Below are positions 35,191 to 47,206 of a stretch of DNA of 64,000 nt, piece by piece. Source of the DNA: Liquidambar formosana. Taxonomy: Eukaryota > Streptophyta > Magnoliopsida > Saxifragales > Altingiaceae. Position numbers and translations under genes: made by a program. The DNA is taken from the NCBI GenBank assembly GCA_039720395.1, contig CM077824.1, positions 19,801,046-19,865,045 of the forward strand, read 5' to 3'. Each line of letters opens with the position of its first letter. Positions within the stretch are counted from its first letter, which is position 1. The notes under the pieces were generated by a model. That model was not told the origin of the DNA and searched no databases. It was given only the letters and a program-made list of their open reading frames with translations.

Positions 35191-37020
35191 TTTATGTAAG
35201 ATGCCCTATACCCAAACAAACAACGATTTTTATGAAAAATTGAAACGATGTCTCTGAAAAACACATCCAAACCCTAACCACTAAACCTATTTCGCATGGG
35301 CGTGTGTGACTTTGTTGACTCAACAATTATAATTTGACGATAATCAATTATTTGAACCATTGGCAATTATTATTATTATTATTTATTATTTTTTTTTTTT
35401 TTGGGTTCAACTAACCGATTTTTGACTTCTTGTAGTAGGTGCACTACATACCAAATAAAATAAAATAAAAAATATTAGCCACTTGTTACAAATGATAATC
35501 AATTACGGAGAATTTGTTCCGTAGCCAATTTTTTATTTATTATTTTTTTTAGGTTCAACTAACCAATTTTTTTTATTGAGTCGTGCAGGATCTCATCCAG
35601 TACCTTGTCCTTTTTTTTTTTTTTGTGGGGTCCTATTCTAACCAATATATTAGAGCCTGTTTGGGACTACGGTGCGTTAGAGAAAAAGTGCTTTTTTATA
35701 AAAATAAGTGCGTTAGCTCTTGTTTGGTGTGCACCAAACTTTGCGCTAGTCTGAAGATAAAAAAGAGCATAAAGCTCTTTTACTGAAGTTGGGAACATGT
35801 GGCTTTTTTGAGAAGAGGATATAAACTCTTCACGTGAATGGCACGAGAAGAGGTTTTCCTTTTAATGAATCTTTTGGATAGACAAGTTTGCCCATATTTA
35901 TATTTCAAAAAGACAGCTATGTCCTTGAACCAAGATTCTTGTTTTGTCACTCTTTGGGCTCTCTTTGTTTCTCTGTGGTCTTCATTTTCACTACTTGGGA
36001 TACGGTCCATATGTATTATTATACTTGTTTGTTGGGTTTCATCCATTTTATTGTAATTATAATAATTCCATCATACACCCATACACAAATTGACAAATAT
36101 ATATTAATATTAATATTGAAATATATTTTGAGGGTGGAAATAGAATGACAACTATTGATGACCTTGGGTTTATGGTGATATATGGAACTACCTATTAGAA
36201 ATATGTTTTTGGCTTACGCTCTATTTGTTTCCAAAGAAAGATAATGCATGTTTGTTATTTTTTTCATTTTATTTACTCTATTATTATTTGCCAAATAAAG
36301 GGTATCCTAAACCTTTAAATCTAGAGTAATCCCTTCATAGTGAACAAACCACTCTCGGCATGTTTGTTAATTTGACATGTATTACTGATGGAGGTTTTAA
36401 ATACTTTAATATTATCGATGTTATTGATTAACATGTAAATAAATCATATTTATTTATAAACTAATGAATGCCAAGAATTGTCAAATTTAGAGTGCTTCAA
36501 TAGTGAGATACCTAGTAGAGAGATAAGCAACCTTTAGAAAGGGCATTACAGTCAAATTGAAGGTTAGAAGTTTTTCAACAAGTATGGTCACCGAACACAT
36601 AAAACGCACTTCTTGTATCAGAAGCTCTTCTAAGTATTCAGTAGCCAAACACTTTCAAACCTCTTTACAGGAATCTCTTCTATTCACAAATCTTCTAAAA
36701 AAAGCACTTCACTAAAAGATACAGCTGTGCCAAACGAGAATTTAGTATGTCCTCCCCAGTCTACACGTCTAAGCAAGCTTTTTTTTGTCCAATTAAAAAA
36801 AAGAGAAAAGAGAAAAGAGAAAAGAGAAAAGAGAAAAGAAGAAGATAGTATACAAGACAGCGGAAGGCCACAAAGAGAAAAGACATCTTAGCAAACCACA
36901 ACTGAATAAACTATTCCCTTAGAGAAAGCGTCTCCATAGTCATCTTGACCTACTGTACCTTGTGATTATTGTGGTGTGGACGTAATTAATCCATGTGAAG
37001 TCAAGGAAAAAAATGTTTTT
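35191..37020. repeat. Duplicated block shared with 17.95-18.70 kb
   Basis: Second copy of the block, split by the element at 35653-36741. Contains a (GAGAAAA)n-like purine tandem run at about 36800-36845. No gene. Confidence 0.5.
35653..36741. mobile_element. 1.1-kb TTA-TSD element (PIF/Harbinger-like, non-autonomous)
   Basis: Starts GAGCCTGTTTGGGACTACGG and ends, inverted, ATTCTCGTTTGGCACAGCTG, flanked by TTA at 35650-35652 and 36742-36744. The paralogous block at about 18392 reads straight through (CCAATATATTAGTATGTC) with a single TTA. No transposase frame was recognised. Confidence 0.7.
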
Positions 37021-37298
37021 ATTTATTATTATTATTATTTTTGGGAGGGTGGGAAAGCCCACAGAACACTAACAGATCTTGGGATAGTCATACCCTTACA
37101 CCGGCCATTCTTCATATACATTTTTTTTTTTTTTTTTTTGGGTAAAGATTCTTTATACACATATAAATTGGATTTAGGTTTTAACCATTAGGATGCATGT
37201 AACTGTTTTAAAAATTATCAAATTTTCAATAATTGAGACTCATACACTAGTTCTTTTGTCCCAAGTGAGGGGTTGCAATTGCTATTTTTTTTTTTTTT

Positions 37299-37332
<34 letters not shown>

Positions 37333-38099
37333 TAGTGCACATTACAACACATTGGGGAAGGAAATTACTGGTGTAATAATTACTATAGGCTTGTTTTGCA
37401 GTAACAAGGCTAGAGCTTTTGGAATTAAAACTTAAGTGCATCAAACATAAGTACAATTCAGTATTATAATTGGACAACTTAATTGCTGCATGATCTTATA
37501 TATCATTCTACAAGTATATATGTTTCGTATGATATAGGTTTTGGTTTTTGATGGGGCCAAATCTAAATTGAAAACTTAATATATTTTGGAGAGAAAAAAA
37601 AAAGGCCAATGGTTAGGTTTTTTTCTTTTTATTATAAAAATAATTAATTAATTTTCCCTATACGTATCTGTTTCATTTTTACAGCTCCACATTTGGATAA
37701 ACAATTGAAAATACATTTGAAATCAATGATGTTTCCCAGAGTTGTCCCTTCTTAATTTTTTTCTTTGACAAAGTAAAGTTTCCCAAAGTTGAATGACAAA
37801 AACTACAACATTAAAGTTGCCCAAAGTTTACCAAAATATCAGCCACTAGATTCAGTCCAGGAAAATGATGGCCCATAAATTCTGGATTTGGCTTGGGCAC
37901 CTCTTCAATCTGTGTATTTTATTCTCCATTCATACCTCGATCATCATCTTCTTAGCCACCACAAAAATAAAAATCATCATCTCAGAATTTCAATAAGAAT
38001 TAGATCAATTCACCGTCTTATGAATTTATTTAATAGTCAAATCTTGAAAAACCAATCACATGATTTGTCATTGCACGAGTTTCCTCATTTACAATTTTT

Positions 38100-38139
<40 letters not shown>
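37021..38139. repeat. Duplicated block shared with 44.36-45.06 kb and 29.15-29.76 kb
   Basis: About 36995-37480 matches about 44345-44830 (shared CTTGGGATAGTCATACCCTT, ACACCGGCCATTCTTCATAT). About 37430-38060 matches about 29145-29760. Holds a long poly(T) at about 37287-37331 and a TA run at about 38105-38138. No gene. Confidence 0.55.
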
Positions 38140-38141
<2 letters not shown>

Positions 38142-38312
38142 ATGATGATCAGGTAAGCACGTGCTGATAAAACTTATATCAAAACCCGCATTGGGAGTTG
38201 TACCTTGTGCATTAGTGGGATGTGAGGTGCATTGAATCAATGCAAGGGGTACAACCCCCAATGCATAGTGCTGATGTACTTATATTAGCACGTGCTGATG
38301 GGATCACCTCTG
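38140..38312. mobile_element. MITE with AGCACGTGCT near both ends
   Basis: 173 bases inside a TA run. Left end GATGATGATCAGGTAAGCAC GTGCTGATA; the right end, inverted, is CAGAGGTGATCCCATCAGCA CGTGCTAATA. Inner inverted motifs GCATTGGGAGTTGTACC and GGTACAACCCCCAATGC. The same element in opposite orientation is at 41823-41996. Confidence 0.75.
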
Positions 38313-38820
38313 TATATATATATATATATATATATATAGATGTATGTATCTTATCATTGGATAGAGAACTCAATAAGAATCCTATGTATAAACTATCATG
38401 CAGTTCAATCACTATAGTTTTGATCAAAATTAAATAATCTCTCTTAACAAGTAGTGTTTGATCAAAATTTTTTTTCTTTTTTGGTCTACTTTGACGGGCT
38501 TTTATATTATTTTAACCATGATTAGATGATTTGTCTCACTCAGTTTGGCAAGTGATGATTTGTTTGTAAATCACATTTTGTTCAGGTCTAACATATGGAA
38601 CAAACCTAAAATTGAGGGATGAAAATAGCCGGATCCTTAATTTTTCCACTTTGTGTGAATGGAGGCACCTGAAGTGGAAGCCACATGGGCTTCTAGCATA
38701 AACTTAGCCCAACAAACATTACCATCCCTTCAACCCATTTGACAAAATCCTTATAAAAATTTTACAAATTTCATCTCAAAAGCAAATTCCACCTAAAAAT
38801 TCCTTATCCAGACATAGGGA
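38313..38820. other. Spacer with fragments of other blocks
   Basis: About 38500-38710 matches pieces at about 45160-45200 and 45840-45990 (GTTTGGCAAGTGATGAT, GTGGAAGCCACATGGGCTTC). No gene. Confidence 0.4.
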
Positions 38821-39253
38821 AAGTGTATTAAACATAAGTACAATTCACTATTATAATTGCACAACTTAATTGCTGCATGATCTTATATATCATTCCACAC
38901 GTATATATGTTTGGTATGATATTGGTTTTGGTTTTTGATGGGGCCACGAGCAAAAGATGGAAAAAAATTTAAATTGAGAAATTAATATATTTTGGAGAGA
39001 AAAAATATGCCAATGGTTAGGGTTGGTTTTTTTTTTAAATAAATAAAAAATAATTTATCTTCCCTATACGTATCTATTTCATTTTTACAGCTGCACATTT
39101 GGATGAACCATTGACAATACATTTGAAATCAATGAAGTTTCCCAGAGTTGTCCCTTTTTATTTTATTTATTTTTCTTTGACAAGGTAAAGTTTCCTAAAG
39201 TTGAATGAGTTATAATTGCTTTTATATTTTCATTTTTTTATTACATTTTTTTT

Positions 39254-39292
<39 letters not shown>

Positions 39293-41086
39293 CTAATTTT
39301 AATGCTTTTGATTTCAAAGAAATACTCAATTGCTGCACTCTAATTCCTTAATAAACAAGTCATATATATGACTTGACAAATTGGCAAACTGGCCGACAAG
39401 GATTAATGCATGCACTGTAATAGAGAAGCCATCTTCATCGTATATATCATATCACATGCATCCTTGAATATATATAATATATATTGCACACTTGTCCCAA
39501 GTTAGTTGTTAATTGATTAGTTAAATTTATTGTCTCAAAGTCATTTCTTCTATACTTTCCATTTCTCATTCAAAGTATATGCAAAGTCACATGGCAGCAC
39601 GTTGCTCAACCAAACCAATTTTTTCACTTTTACAGGCATGTGCATCTCAGACCCATTGACTAGTCCGTGTGAAGAAACTCCATCCTCATGGAGGATGTAC
39701 GAAGAGGAGACTTTTATTTTGGACATATTCAAGAAGCTGGCCCTTAATTAAATTAATCCATGTATTATATTTAATCCGGTCATTTGTAAATACTAAATAG
39801 AAAAGGGCTATGTTATTGTCACCACATAAAATATTCTAATCCCCTCTTAGTTTACACTTTTTAAGCTTTTATGAAAAATATAAAAGGTTTTTACGAAAAC
39901 TAGTCGAATAGTCCACTAAAAAAAATCATTCCAAACAATTTTGTAAAAGAAAGTTTTTCCAAAATCTATCGTTTAAGTGCAGTTTTTGGTTATTTTTCAT
40001 AAAACATTTTGTAAAAATGAAATAGAGATTGTAAATGGTCAAAAAGTTCAGTTAAACGACAGATTTTAGAAAACTTTTCTTCTACAAAATTGTTCAAATT
40101 GATGATTTTAAGTGGACAACGCGACTAGTTTTCATAAAAACCTTTCATATTTTTTATAAAACCTTAAAAAGTGTAAACTAAGTAGGGGGTTAGAGTAGGT
40201 TATGTAATAGCAATAGCCTCCCTCAATAGAAAAATGAGTTATAATATTGAAACACCACTGTCCTAAATTAATGTCAAATATAAATACCACTTAGTCACAA
40301 CCATGGGTGTTATAGGTGGTTATTAAAGGGCAATGTTATACATACGTAGCACTATATATATTACCACATAGACAGCACTTGATGTGCCAATAGACCTCTT
40401 GTGGTGATATTGGATAGCTTTGAGGATATCTTTGTCAACAAATTCATGTCACGTCAGGTGCTATATTTATGAGTTGTTTATAACATTTCCTGTTATGAAG
40501 AATATATAGCATTGTAACTTGGTGGCACTTTTCCCATTTAAGTGGGGGAGGTTTCAGGTTTTGAGATCGGAGCTTGTGTTGGTTTAATGAAGTTAGGGCA
40601 TGTTTGGTTTTCCAATTCAAAATTTAATAATTCAAGAAATTTTACATAGTATTAAAGGCACAATCCATCATCACAAATAAGAGTATAAATTCAAAATAAT
40701 GGCATTTCATGAATTTTTTAGAATTGATTCTATAATATCAACTATAGTGATAATTCTAACTTTTAAAAATATTCTAATTTAAGGTGATGAATTTAGGCAT
40801 TCAACCCTTTGTAAAATTTGTTGAATTTTTTAGTTTCGAATCGGACAACAAAAAAGGCCCTTATATGTTATATTATCCTTAGAAATGAGGGAAATATATA
40901 TAAATATATATGATGATGATCAAGTGAGCACGTGTTGATACAACTTATATCAACACCTGCATTGGGGATTGTACCTCGTACACCATTGGGTTAAGAGATA
41001 AATTGGGCCAATGCATGGAGTACAATCCCCAATGCATAGTGCTTCTATAACCTATATATATATATCAACACATGCTTATATAACTT
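38821..41086. repeat. Large duplicated block, copy D
   Basis: Matches about 18940-21180 along nearly its whole length, including the shared short open frame (39530-39751), the foldback element, the Tourist MITE (about 40598-40861, TTA on both sides) and the GCATTGGG MITE (40911-41086). It lacks the Helitron-like element and joins directly to block B. Confidence 0.65.
39815..40215. mobile_element. Foldback element, copy 3
   Basis: Same arms as the copy at about 19945-20325 (TTTATGAAAAATATAAAAGG and its complement), with the extra outer arm CCTCTTAGTTTACACTTTTT. Duplicated with its block rather than by transposition. Confidence 0.6.
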
Positions 41087-41822
41087 ATATATATAGTTAT
41101 ACAAGTTATTATAAAAAGGAAAATTGGTCGTTTTTAATTTTGTTATTCCTTTCCTGTTAACATTTCTTACATTTTTTATTTCTAAACATTTTTATTTCTT
41201 ACGTTATCATCAACCACAATTTAAGTAAATATTGAACAATCAATTCGCCATCTAGTTATCAGATTTCTTTTGCTAAAATAGCTAGAAATGTGACCCAGTC
41301 TCACCATTTTTACAATCAACCTATATTACTCCATCCTGTTCAATAAAACTAGAGTGACATTTTACATACATAATTTACAAAGTGAGATAATTGTGAGGTG
41401 AATATTAATTCCTGCTTCTCGAAATAAAGAAATAAAAACAAATTCAATGCTTTGATTTTCATAAATGCACAACATAAATATATGTGAGCACTTGCAGTGT
41501 AGTCAGCTTCGATCACCATCATTCGCGCATGTGAACATATTCAATAATCTTGAACAAGAACTCCATTCCCGCTTTGAATAAATGAGCTAAGAGAAGACTT
41601 TTATTCTGAATAGAGTGGAAACTTAATTTAAGGTAATTTTCCCCTTTTATATATTCACACACAAAATTCAAGAAGCTGAATTAGTCTGCTTATTATATTT
41701 AATCCATTCTTAATTTAATTTAAATTTTATTTTTTTTTGGGGTAAGTAATTATATTCATATTTTACTCTTTATCAACTTGTCGGTCTCACGAGGCTTATA
41801 TAGTTGTGTGGATATATATATA

Positions 41823-41996
41823 CAGAGGTGATCACATCAGCACGTGCTGATATAAGTTACATCAGCACTATGCATTGGAGGTTGTACCCTTTACATTGAT
41901 TCAATACACCTCACATCCCACTAATGCACAAGGTACAACTCCCAATGCAGGTTTTGATATAAGTTATATCAGCACGTGCTTACCTGATCATCATCC
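41823..41996. mobile_element. MITE with AGCACGTGCT near both ends, inverted copy
   Basis: Starts CAGAGGTGATCACATCAGCA and ends GTGCTTACCTGATCATCATC C, the reverse orientation of 38140-38312. The paralogous site (about 26622-26655) has only a TA run, so the insertion postdates the block duplication. Confidence 0.75.
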
Positions 41997-42113
41997 TATA
42001 TATATATATATATATATATAACACGTAATTATTAACCAGGAAAGGTAATGACTAGTGTGGTTATAACTAAAGGGATAAAGGCTTATTTTAAGTAAGCCCT
42101 TTTAGTTTAATGG

Positions 42114-42918
42114 TGTACGGGTAAAAATCCGGACAGTCGGCGGAGCGCTTCGAGAGAGTGGTCCGGAGATTCGGAATGCCGCGCAGCTATGGCCCGATTG
42201 GGTTGTATGGATTGAGATGGCTCGTGGTCGTGCGAAGATACAGAACCTTCTCGATGAGCAGGAGAGCAAGGCGTCGCTTAGAACGGGGACCTGAAATCAA
42301 AGAGGATCGTCAGGGGAGACCGGGGGTTTCCCGGTCTAAAACCCTCCGACGGTCAAGTCAGTCTCTGAGAGAGGGAGAAAAAGAGGAATTTCTAGGGTTT
42401 TTGTGCTAGAGGAACTTACCTTTCTCATTATGAATAGTGTTCCTTTTATAGGCAGGCGTCAGGTTTCGGATTGGTCCAATGCTCTGACCTGACCGCGGTC
42501 AAATTAGGGTTCCGAGCTAACCATGGTTAGATAGGGGTTTCAGACCAGATCGCGGATCTTTCGGAGTTACAGGCCTGGCCGCTGACAGTCGTTCCCCTGG
42601 TTCGGTTTCCAGGAGCGTGCTCTACTCCCGGTCTGATTTCCCCTGTCGGATCTGAGATATAGGACAAATTCGAAGCACGTGAGGGGCGCGTGCTTATGCG
42701 GCCCGAAAGGGGTTTATGGGACCGAGAGGGAACCTGCCCGAGGTTGACACGAACCGAGGGCATTGAGGCCCGAGGACCCATTATCCCGAAAGCAGGCAGG
42801 ACCGAGGTCTCGGATGCTCCGAGGACGTGCCTGCCCGATGGAACAGGGTAGCCCGAGCTCATTACCGAGATCATACACGTGTCGACGTCTCATTTGCTCT
42901 TCATAAATATCCCACACA
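42114..42918. mobile_element. Solo LTR, 805 bp, with 5-bp TSD and empty site
   Basis: Starts TGTACGGGTAAAAATCCGG and ends TATCCCACACA, flanked by AATGG (42109-42113 and 42919-42923). The paralogous block has one uninterrupted AATGG (26748-26752). It is much more GC-rich than its surroundings. The open frames inside (about 42158-42409 plus strand, 42527-42917 minus strand) carry no known domain and are LTR sequence. Confidence 0.88.
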
Positions 42919-43875
42919 AATGGTAAGTGCTGGTAGGGTTCACTTTAAAGCTCAATAAGGTTTGGGGATGGTGACTAATAGCTGGAGATTTTGAAATCTA
43001 AAACTTAGTTACATCAAGCAAAAGTACTTCGCTATTACAACTGGACAATTTGCTGCATGATTTTATAATTCAACATGTATATTGAAAAAAAATAATAATA
43101 AAAACCATGTATATTTGGTATGATATAGATTTTGACGGGACCACAAGCAAAAGATGGATAAAAAGTTTAAATGGAATAATTGAGACATTTTAAACAGAGA
43201 AAAATGCCAATAGTTTTTTTTTTTTCTTTTTTTTTTTTGGACAAGTGAGTGAGTATATACAAAAAATGCCAATGGTTTGGACATAAGGCCAAATTTTTCT
43301 TTAAATTTTTTTTTCGATTATAATTGTTATGTATGAGTTAGGATCAATGAATACAAGGTTTTATACAATTTTTTACGCAACTTTTTAGAACTCCATCTGT
43401 GGTTAATTCATATTTTGTAAAACCCATGATTGGATTAGATTGTTTTCCTATATAGGTCATGCATGGCAAAAATCAAGTCGATGCGAAATTGAGAATTGTT
43501 TCAACCATAAATATGAGATCCTTATTGATTGAAAATGTAAGTTTTTGGATTGAATGGCTTACAATCTTGGATTGACTTGATTTTTGTCATACATGACTTA
43601 CTTCCTGCACTCAATTACATGATGCTTCTCTGCTCAATCTTGAAGACCCGTATACACAAAAACGAAATTCATTTACATCATCAGCTTTAGCATAATATTG
43701 TTTAGGCCTAAGATTGAAGATGAAATGATCGAGCTCCCTATTTTTACCTCGCAAACAATGAATTCGCTAGTGTAATTTGTAACACATTTAATTTTGAATC
43801 TACCATATAGTCGTGCATGGAAGCTCTGGCCTACAAGAAGTACAAAAATTGCTCAATAAATCTCATTATGGCACT

Positions 43876-44160
43876 GTTTGGCTTATCAAAGCCGAACAAA
43901 ACATAAATGTTGGGCTCCAAACAACCCAACAAAACTTAAATGTTCGGCGATATACAACCAAACAAAAACTTAACGTTCAGTCGCAAGCACTGGAAAAACA
44001 CCAATATGTTTGGTTATAAACAACCAAAATATGTTTATATGTTCTAACATAAGCAACCGAGCATGTATGCTAGTTAAACCGAAGAAATGTTCGGCCATAA
44101 GAGACCAAACATTATGTATTGTTCAGTCATCATGAATCAAACATGATGTATTGTTTGAAT
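43876..44160. repeat. 33-bp tandem repeat (11-codon period)
   Basis: Units starting GTTYGGY...ACAACCAAACAAAA begin at 43876, 43909, 43942, 43975, 44008 and 44041, exactly 33 bases apart. Diverged units follow at about 44089, 44121 and 44153. A 68-codon plus-strand frame (43813-44019) crosses the first units with a repeating V...(T/A)..Q.LN pattern. Whether it is translated is unknown; a degenerate minisatellite is more likely. Confidence 0.75.
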
Positions 44161-45240
44161 TTTCAAAACTGAGCAGGCGTGATTCCCCCCAAAAAAAAAA
44201 CATTAAAACCCTACCTTAAATCCAAATATAAGTACCTCTGTGTTGCTAGCACAAAGGAATAGAATGACCATTTTCTTTGTTAGGGTCTATTCCCTCTTTG
44301 GAGGGAATAGTCATTCCTTCCAAAACAAAGAGAAATGGCTATTCCCTTTTTTAAGGGAATAAAAAAATGTTTTTATTTATTATTATTATTATTTTGGGGG
44401 GGTGGGAAAGTCCACAAAACACTAAACACATCTTGGGATAGTCATACCCTTACACCGGCCATTCTTCATATACATTTTTTTTTTTTTTTTTTTTTTGGTA
44501 AAGGTTCTTTAATTATACACATATATGATGCATATAAATTGGATTTCGGTTTTAATCATTGGGACGCATATAACTGTTTTAAAAATTGCCAAATTTTTAA
44601 TAATTGAGACTCATACACTAATTCTTTCGTCTCAAGTAAGGGTTTGCAATTGCTATCTTTTTTTGTAGTGCATTTTACAACACAATTGGGGAAGGGAATG
44701 ACTGGTGTAATAATTACTATAGGCTTGCTTTGCAGTAACAAGGCTAGAGCTTTTGGAATTAAAACTTAAGTGCATCAAACATAAGTACACTTCTCTTCGC
44801 AAAAAAAAAAAAAAAAGGTACACTTCACTATTATAATTGGACAACTTAATTGCTGCATGATCTTATATTTCATTCCACACGTATATATGTTTGGTATGAT
44901 GTAGGTTTTGGTTTTTGATGGGGCCACGGGCAAAAGACGGACCAAATCTAAATTGGAAAAATAACATATTTTGGAGTGAAAAAAACAGGGCCACGAGCAA
45001 AAGACGGATCATCATCTTCTTAGCCACCACAAAAATAAAAATAAAAATCATCATCTCAGAAAATCATCACCACAAAAATTAAATAATCTCTCTTAACAAG
45101 TAGTGTTTGATCGAAAAAATTTTATTTTTTTGTCTACTTTGACAGGCTTTTATATTATTTTAACCATGATTAGATGATTTGTCTCACTCAGTTTGGCAAG
45201 TGATGATATATATATATATATATATAATATTTAGTGCACC
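44161..45240. repeat. Block shared with 37.0-37.5 kb, and flanking sequence
   Basis: About 44345-44830 matches about 36995-37480. A small inverted repeat around TCTATTCCCTC...GGGAATA lies at about 44285-44362. No gene. Confidence 0.45.
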
Positions 45241-46080
45241 TATGACGACCACTTGATCCAATTTAATTGACCATGATGAATTATATATTGTCCCATGCAT
45301 AGCCAATTTTTTTATTGAGCCGTGCTGAATATATGTTATAAATTTTTTGCCTTTAATATTTATTCATGTTATCGTATTCTAACCAGAGTATTAGTATGCC
45401 CTCTTGCATGCAAATCCATGGCTTTGCTATAAGGAAGCTTTATTTTGTAAGCTGGACAATTGGTTGGATTAGCCTCTACGGTCATCTTGATTTTGTGATT
45501 TGTGATCATTGTCCCAAGGACGAAGTGGAAGTAAATCCTTGTGATATACTGATTCAATTATTAGCCTCTCCGGTTATCTTGATTTGGTGATTTAAATAGA
45601 AACATAAATTTGCTTTACATACCCACTACACATAATTATAATCATAAAAAAGCTTTGCTTCTTCTATTCATATATCCTCACTCTTTTACAAATTCTAACC
45701 ACTAATCTATAATATATATATCTCTTAAACCTTAATTATTGTTCGTGTTTTTATACTTTTTTGAACAATGGACGAGTAAATTGTCAATTAAAATGCTTCG
45801 AATGATGGAAATATATATTTTTTCCCATCAAAATTTATTAAGTTTTGTTTGTAAATCACATTTTATTCAGGCTTAATATACCGAACAAACCTAAAATTGA
45901 AGGGTGACAATAGCCGGATCCTTAATTTTTCCACTTTGTGCAAATGGAGGCACCCGAAGTGGAAGCCACATGGGCTTCTAGCAGAAACTTAGCCCAGTTA
46001 AGACAAGAAGATGGTAGAAATTAATGCTCTCGCTCCACAACAAACATAACCATCCCTTCAACCCATTTCACATGTTAAAA
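45241..46080. repeat. CNL upstream flank, copy 3
   Basis: Matches about 33060-33840 along its length and the receptor upstream flank (16260-16540) in its first third. No receptor exon follows. Confidence 0.6.
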
Positions 46081-46855
46081 AACGATGGCGTTATGGACTT
46101 TCTAGTCTAATATTTTTAGTCTTTCCATTTAATAGAATGATTCATGTTAAAATTTTCCAAACAACCAATTTTATATGTGTATTAGTGAAGGAGACCTTTG
46201 ATTTCAAGAGTTCCATTCTGATTCCATGAGTTCCCGCCTGATTTCGAGAGTCCTCTTCTTTTGGTGAGAGAGAATTTTATGTGGAATGGAATTGTGGGGC
46301 GACTTCGGCTATGTAGCAGGGCCATTATATTTTAAAGGGTCGTTATTCCTTATTCGGTTGAGATTTGAATCCATCGGTCGTTATCTTCCCGCCTTGGGTT
46401 AGACCTTGAATTCCTTTTATATCAAGATTAGCTCTGGTTGGTAGAGAAGGCTCAGTTGTTGCCACCAGGTAGGGCTTCGATTGGGTTGTGACCCAATATG
46501 TTGCTTGGTCTTTGAGTTTTTCTAGACTTGGGCCATTGCATTCGCCAAATGATTTGCTTTCAATCCTCATGAACTTTCTGAATCAATTGGACTCTTACCA
46601 TTCTCGTATTCCAGGACCTCCTAATTAGAGGACGGTATACAAGATCCTGGTTGCATTCATCCGTGAGGGTCACCCAAATCGTACGGGATTGTTTTCGGGA
46701 GAGGATTGTTGGAACTACTCCAGCAAAAAGGATGGTTGCAAATCAAATGATTTGTTCTCCATTCTCAAAAACTTACTCATGATGGATTTCACCTAAATAG
46801 TAAATGGGAGACCATAAATTAAAGAAAAGAAACTACAAAAATATTTCACGAGGAA
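46081..46855. other. Unrecognised sequence of higher complexity
   Basis: About 46200-46760 is less AT-rich and looks like decayed coding DNA: the plus-strand frames are interrupted by stops but give plausible protein-like stretches (for example LDSYHSRIPGPPN). The minus frame at 46343-46570 is open for 75 codons. No family could be assigned. Confidence 0.3.
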
Positions 46856-47206
46856 TTAAAGAAAGAAATCATAGGGCAGTATTGATGAAGAATATACAGC
46901 AATTTGTGCATGAATGACCAGCAAGAAAAACAATTGCAAAATGTCAACACAACAAACTAATACATGGTTTTGAATATCAGTACTTATCACATACCAGATA
47001 CACACCAAGGGATTTGCAACCAAACACAGCTGCCAGTGTTCATGCGCAGATGTGCATCCATATAAAAATATATACCCTTTCGTCAGGAACAAAAATGCTT
47101 GAATAGAAATTCCTGGCCCTTCAGAAAGAATATCACTGCAACCTATATCTACAGACTAGGATGACCTCAGAGATGTTTAAAAGCTTGGATTTCAGATGAT
47201 GCTTGA
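46856..47206 (-). other. Probable 3' UTR paired with 47236-47207
   Basis: About 46960-47640 is duplicated at about 58610-59290, and the similarity includes this stretch downstream of the tiny terminal exon. Conserved GTTCATGCGCAGATGTGCAT/GTTCATGCACATATGTGCAT and TATATAAAAATA pieces. Role as UTR inferred from its position. Confidence 0.3.

Larger units (their letters stand above)
41087..43730. repeat. Duplicated block B, copy 2
   Basis: Matches about 25900-27540, with two insertions relative to it: the MITE at 41823-41996 and the solo LTR at 42114-42918. No gene. Confidence 0.65.

Noticed and set aside
42158..42917. Overlapping open frames on both strands in GC-rich DNA
   Set aside because: Entirely within the 805-bp solo LTR; GC-rich sequence has few stops, and no domain is visible.
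46343..46570. 75-codon minus-strand frame
   Set aside because: No recognised domain; the plus strand looks more like decayed coding sequence, so only noted as unassigned.
46856..47092. 78-codon minus-strand frame as a protein
   Set aside because: Lies downstream of a probable terminal exon, and its duplicate at about 58.6-58.8 kb does not keep the frame.
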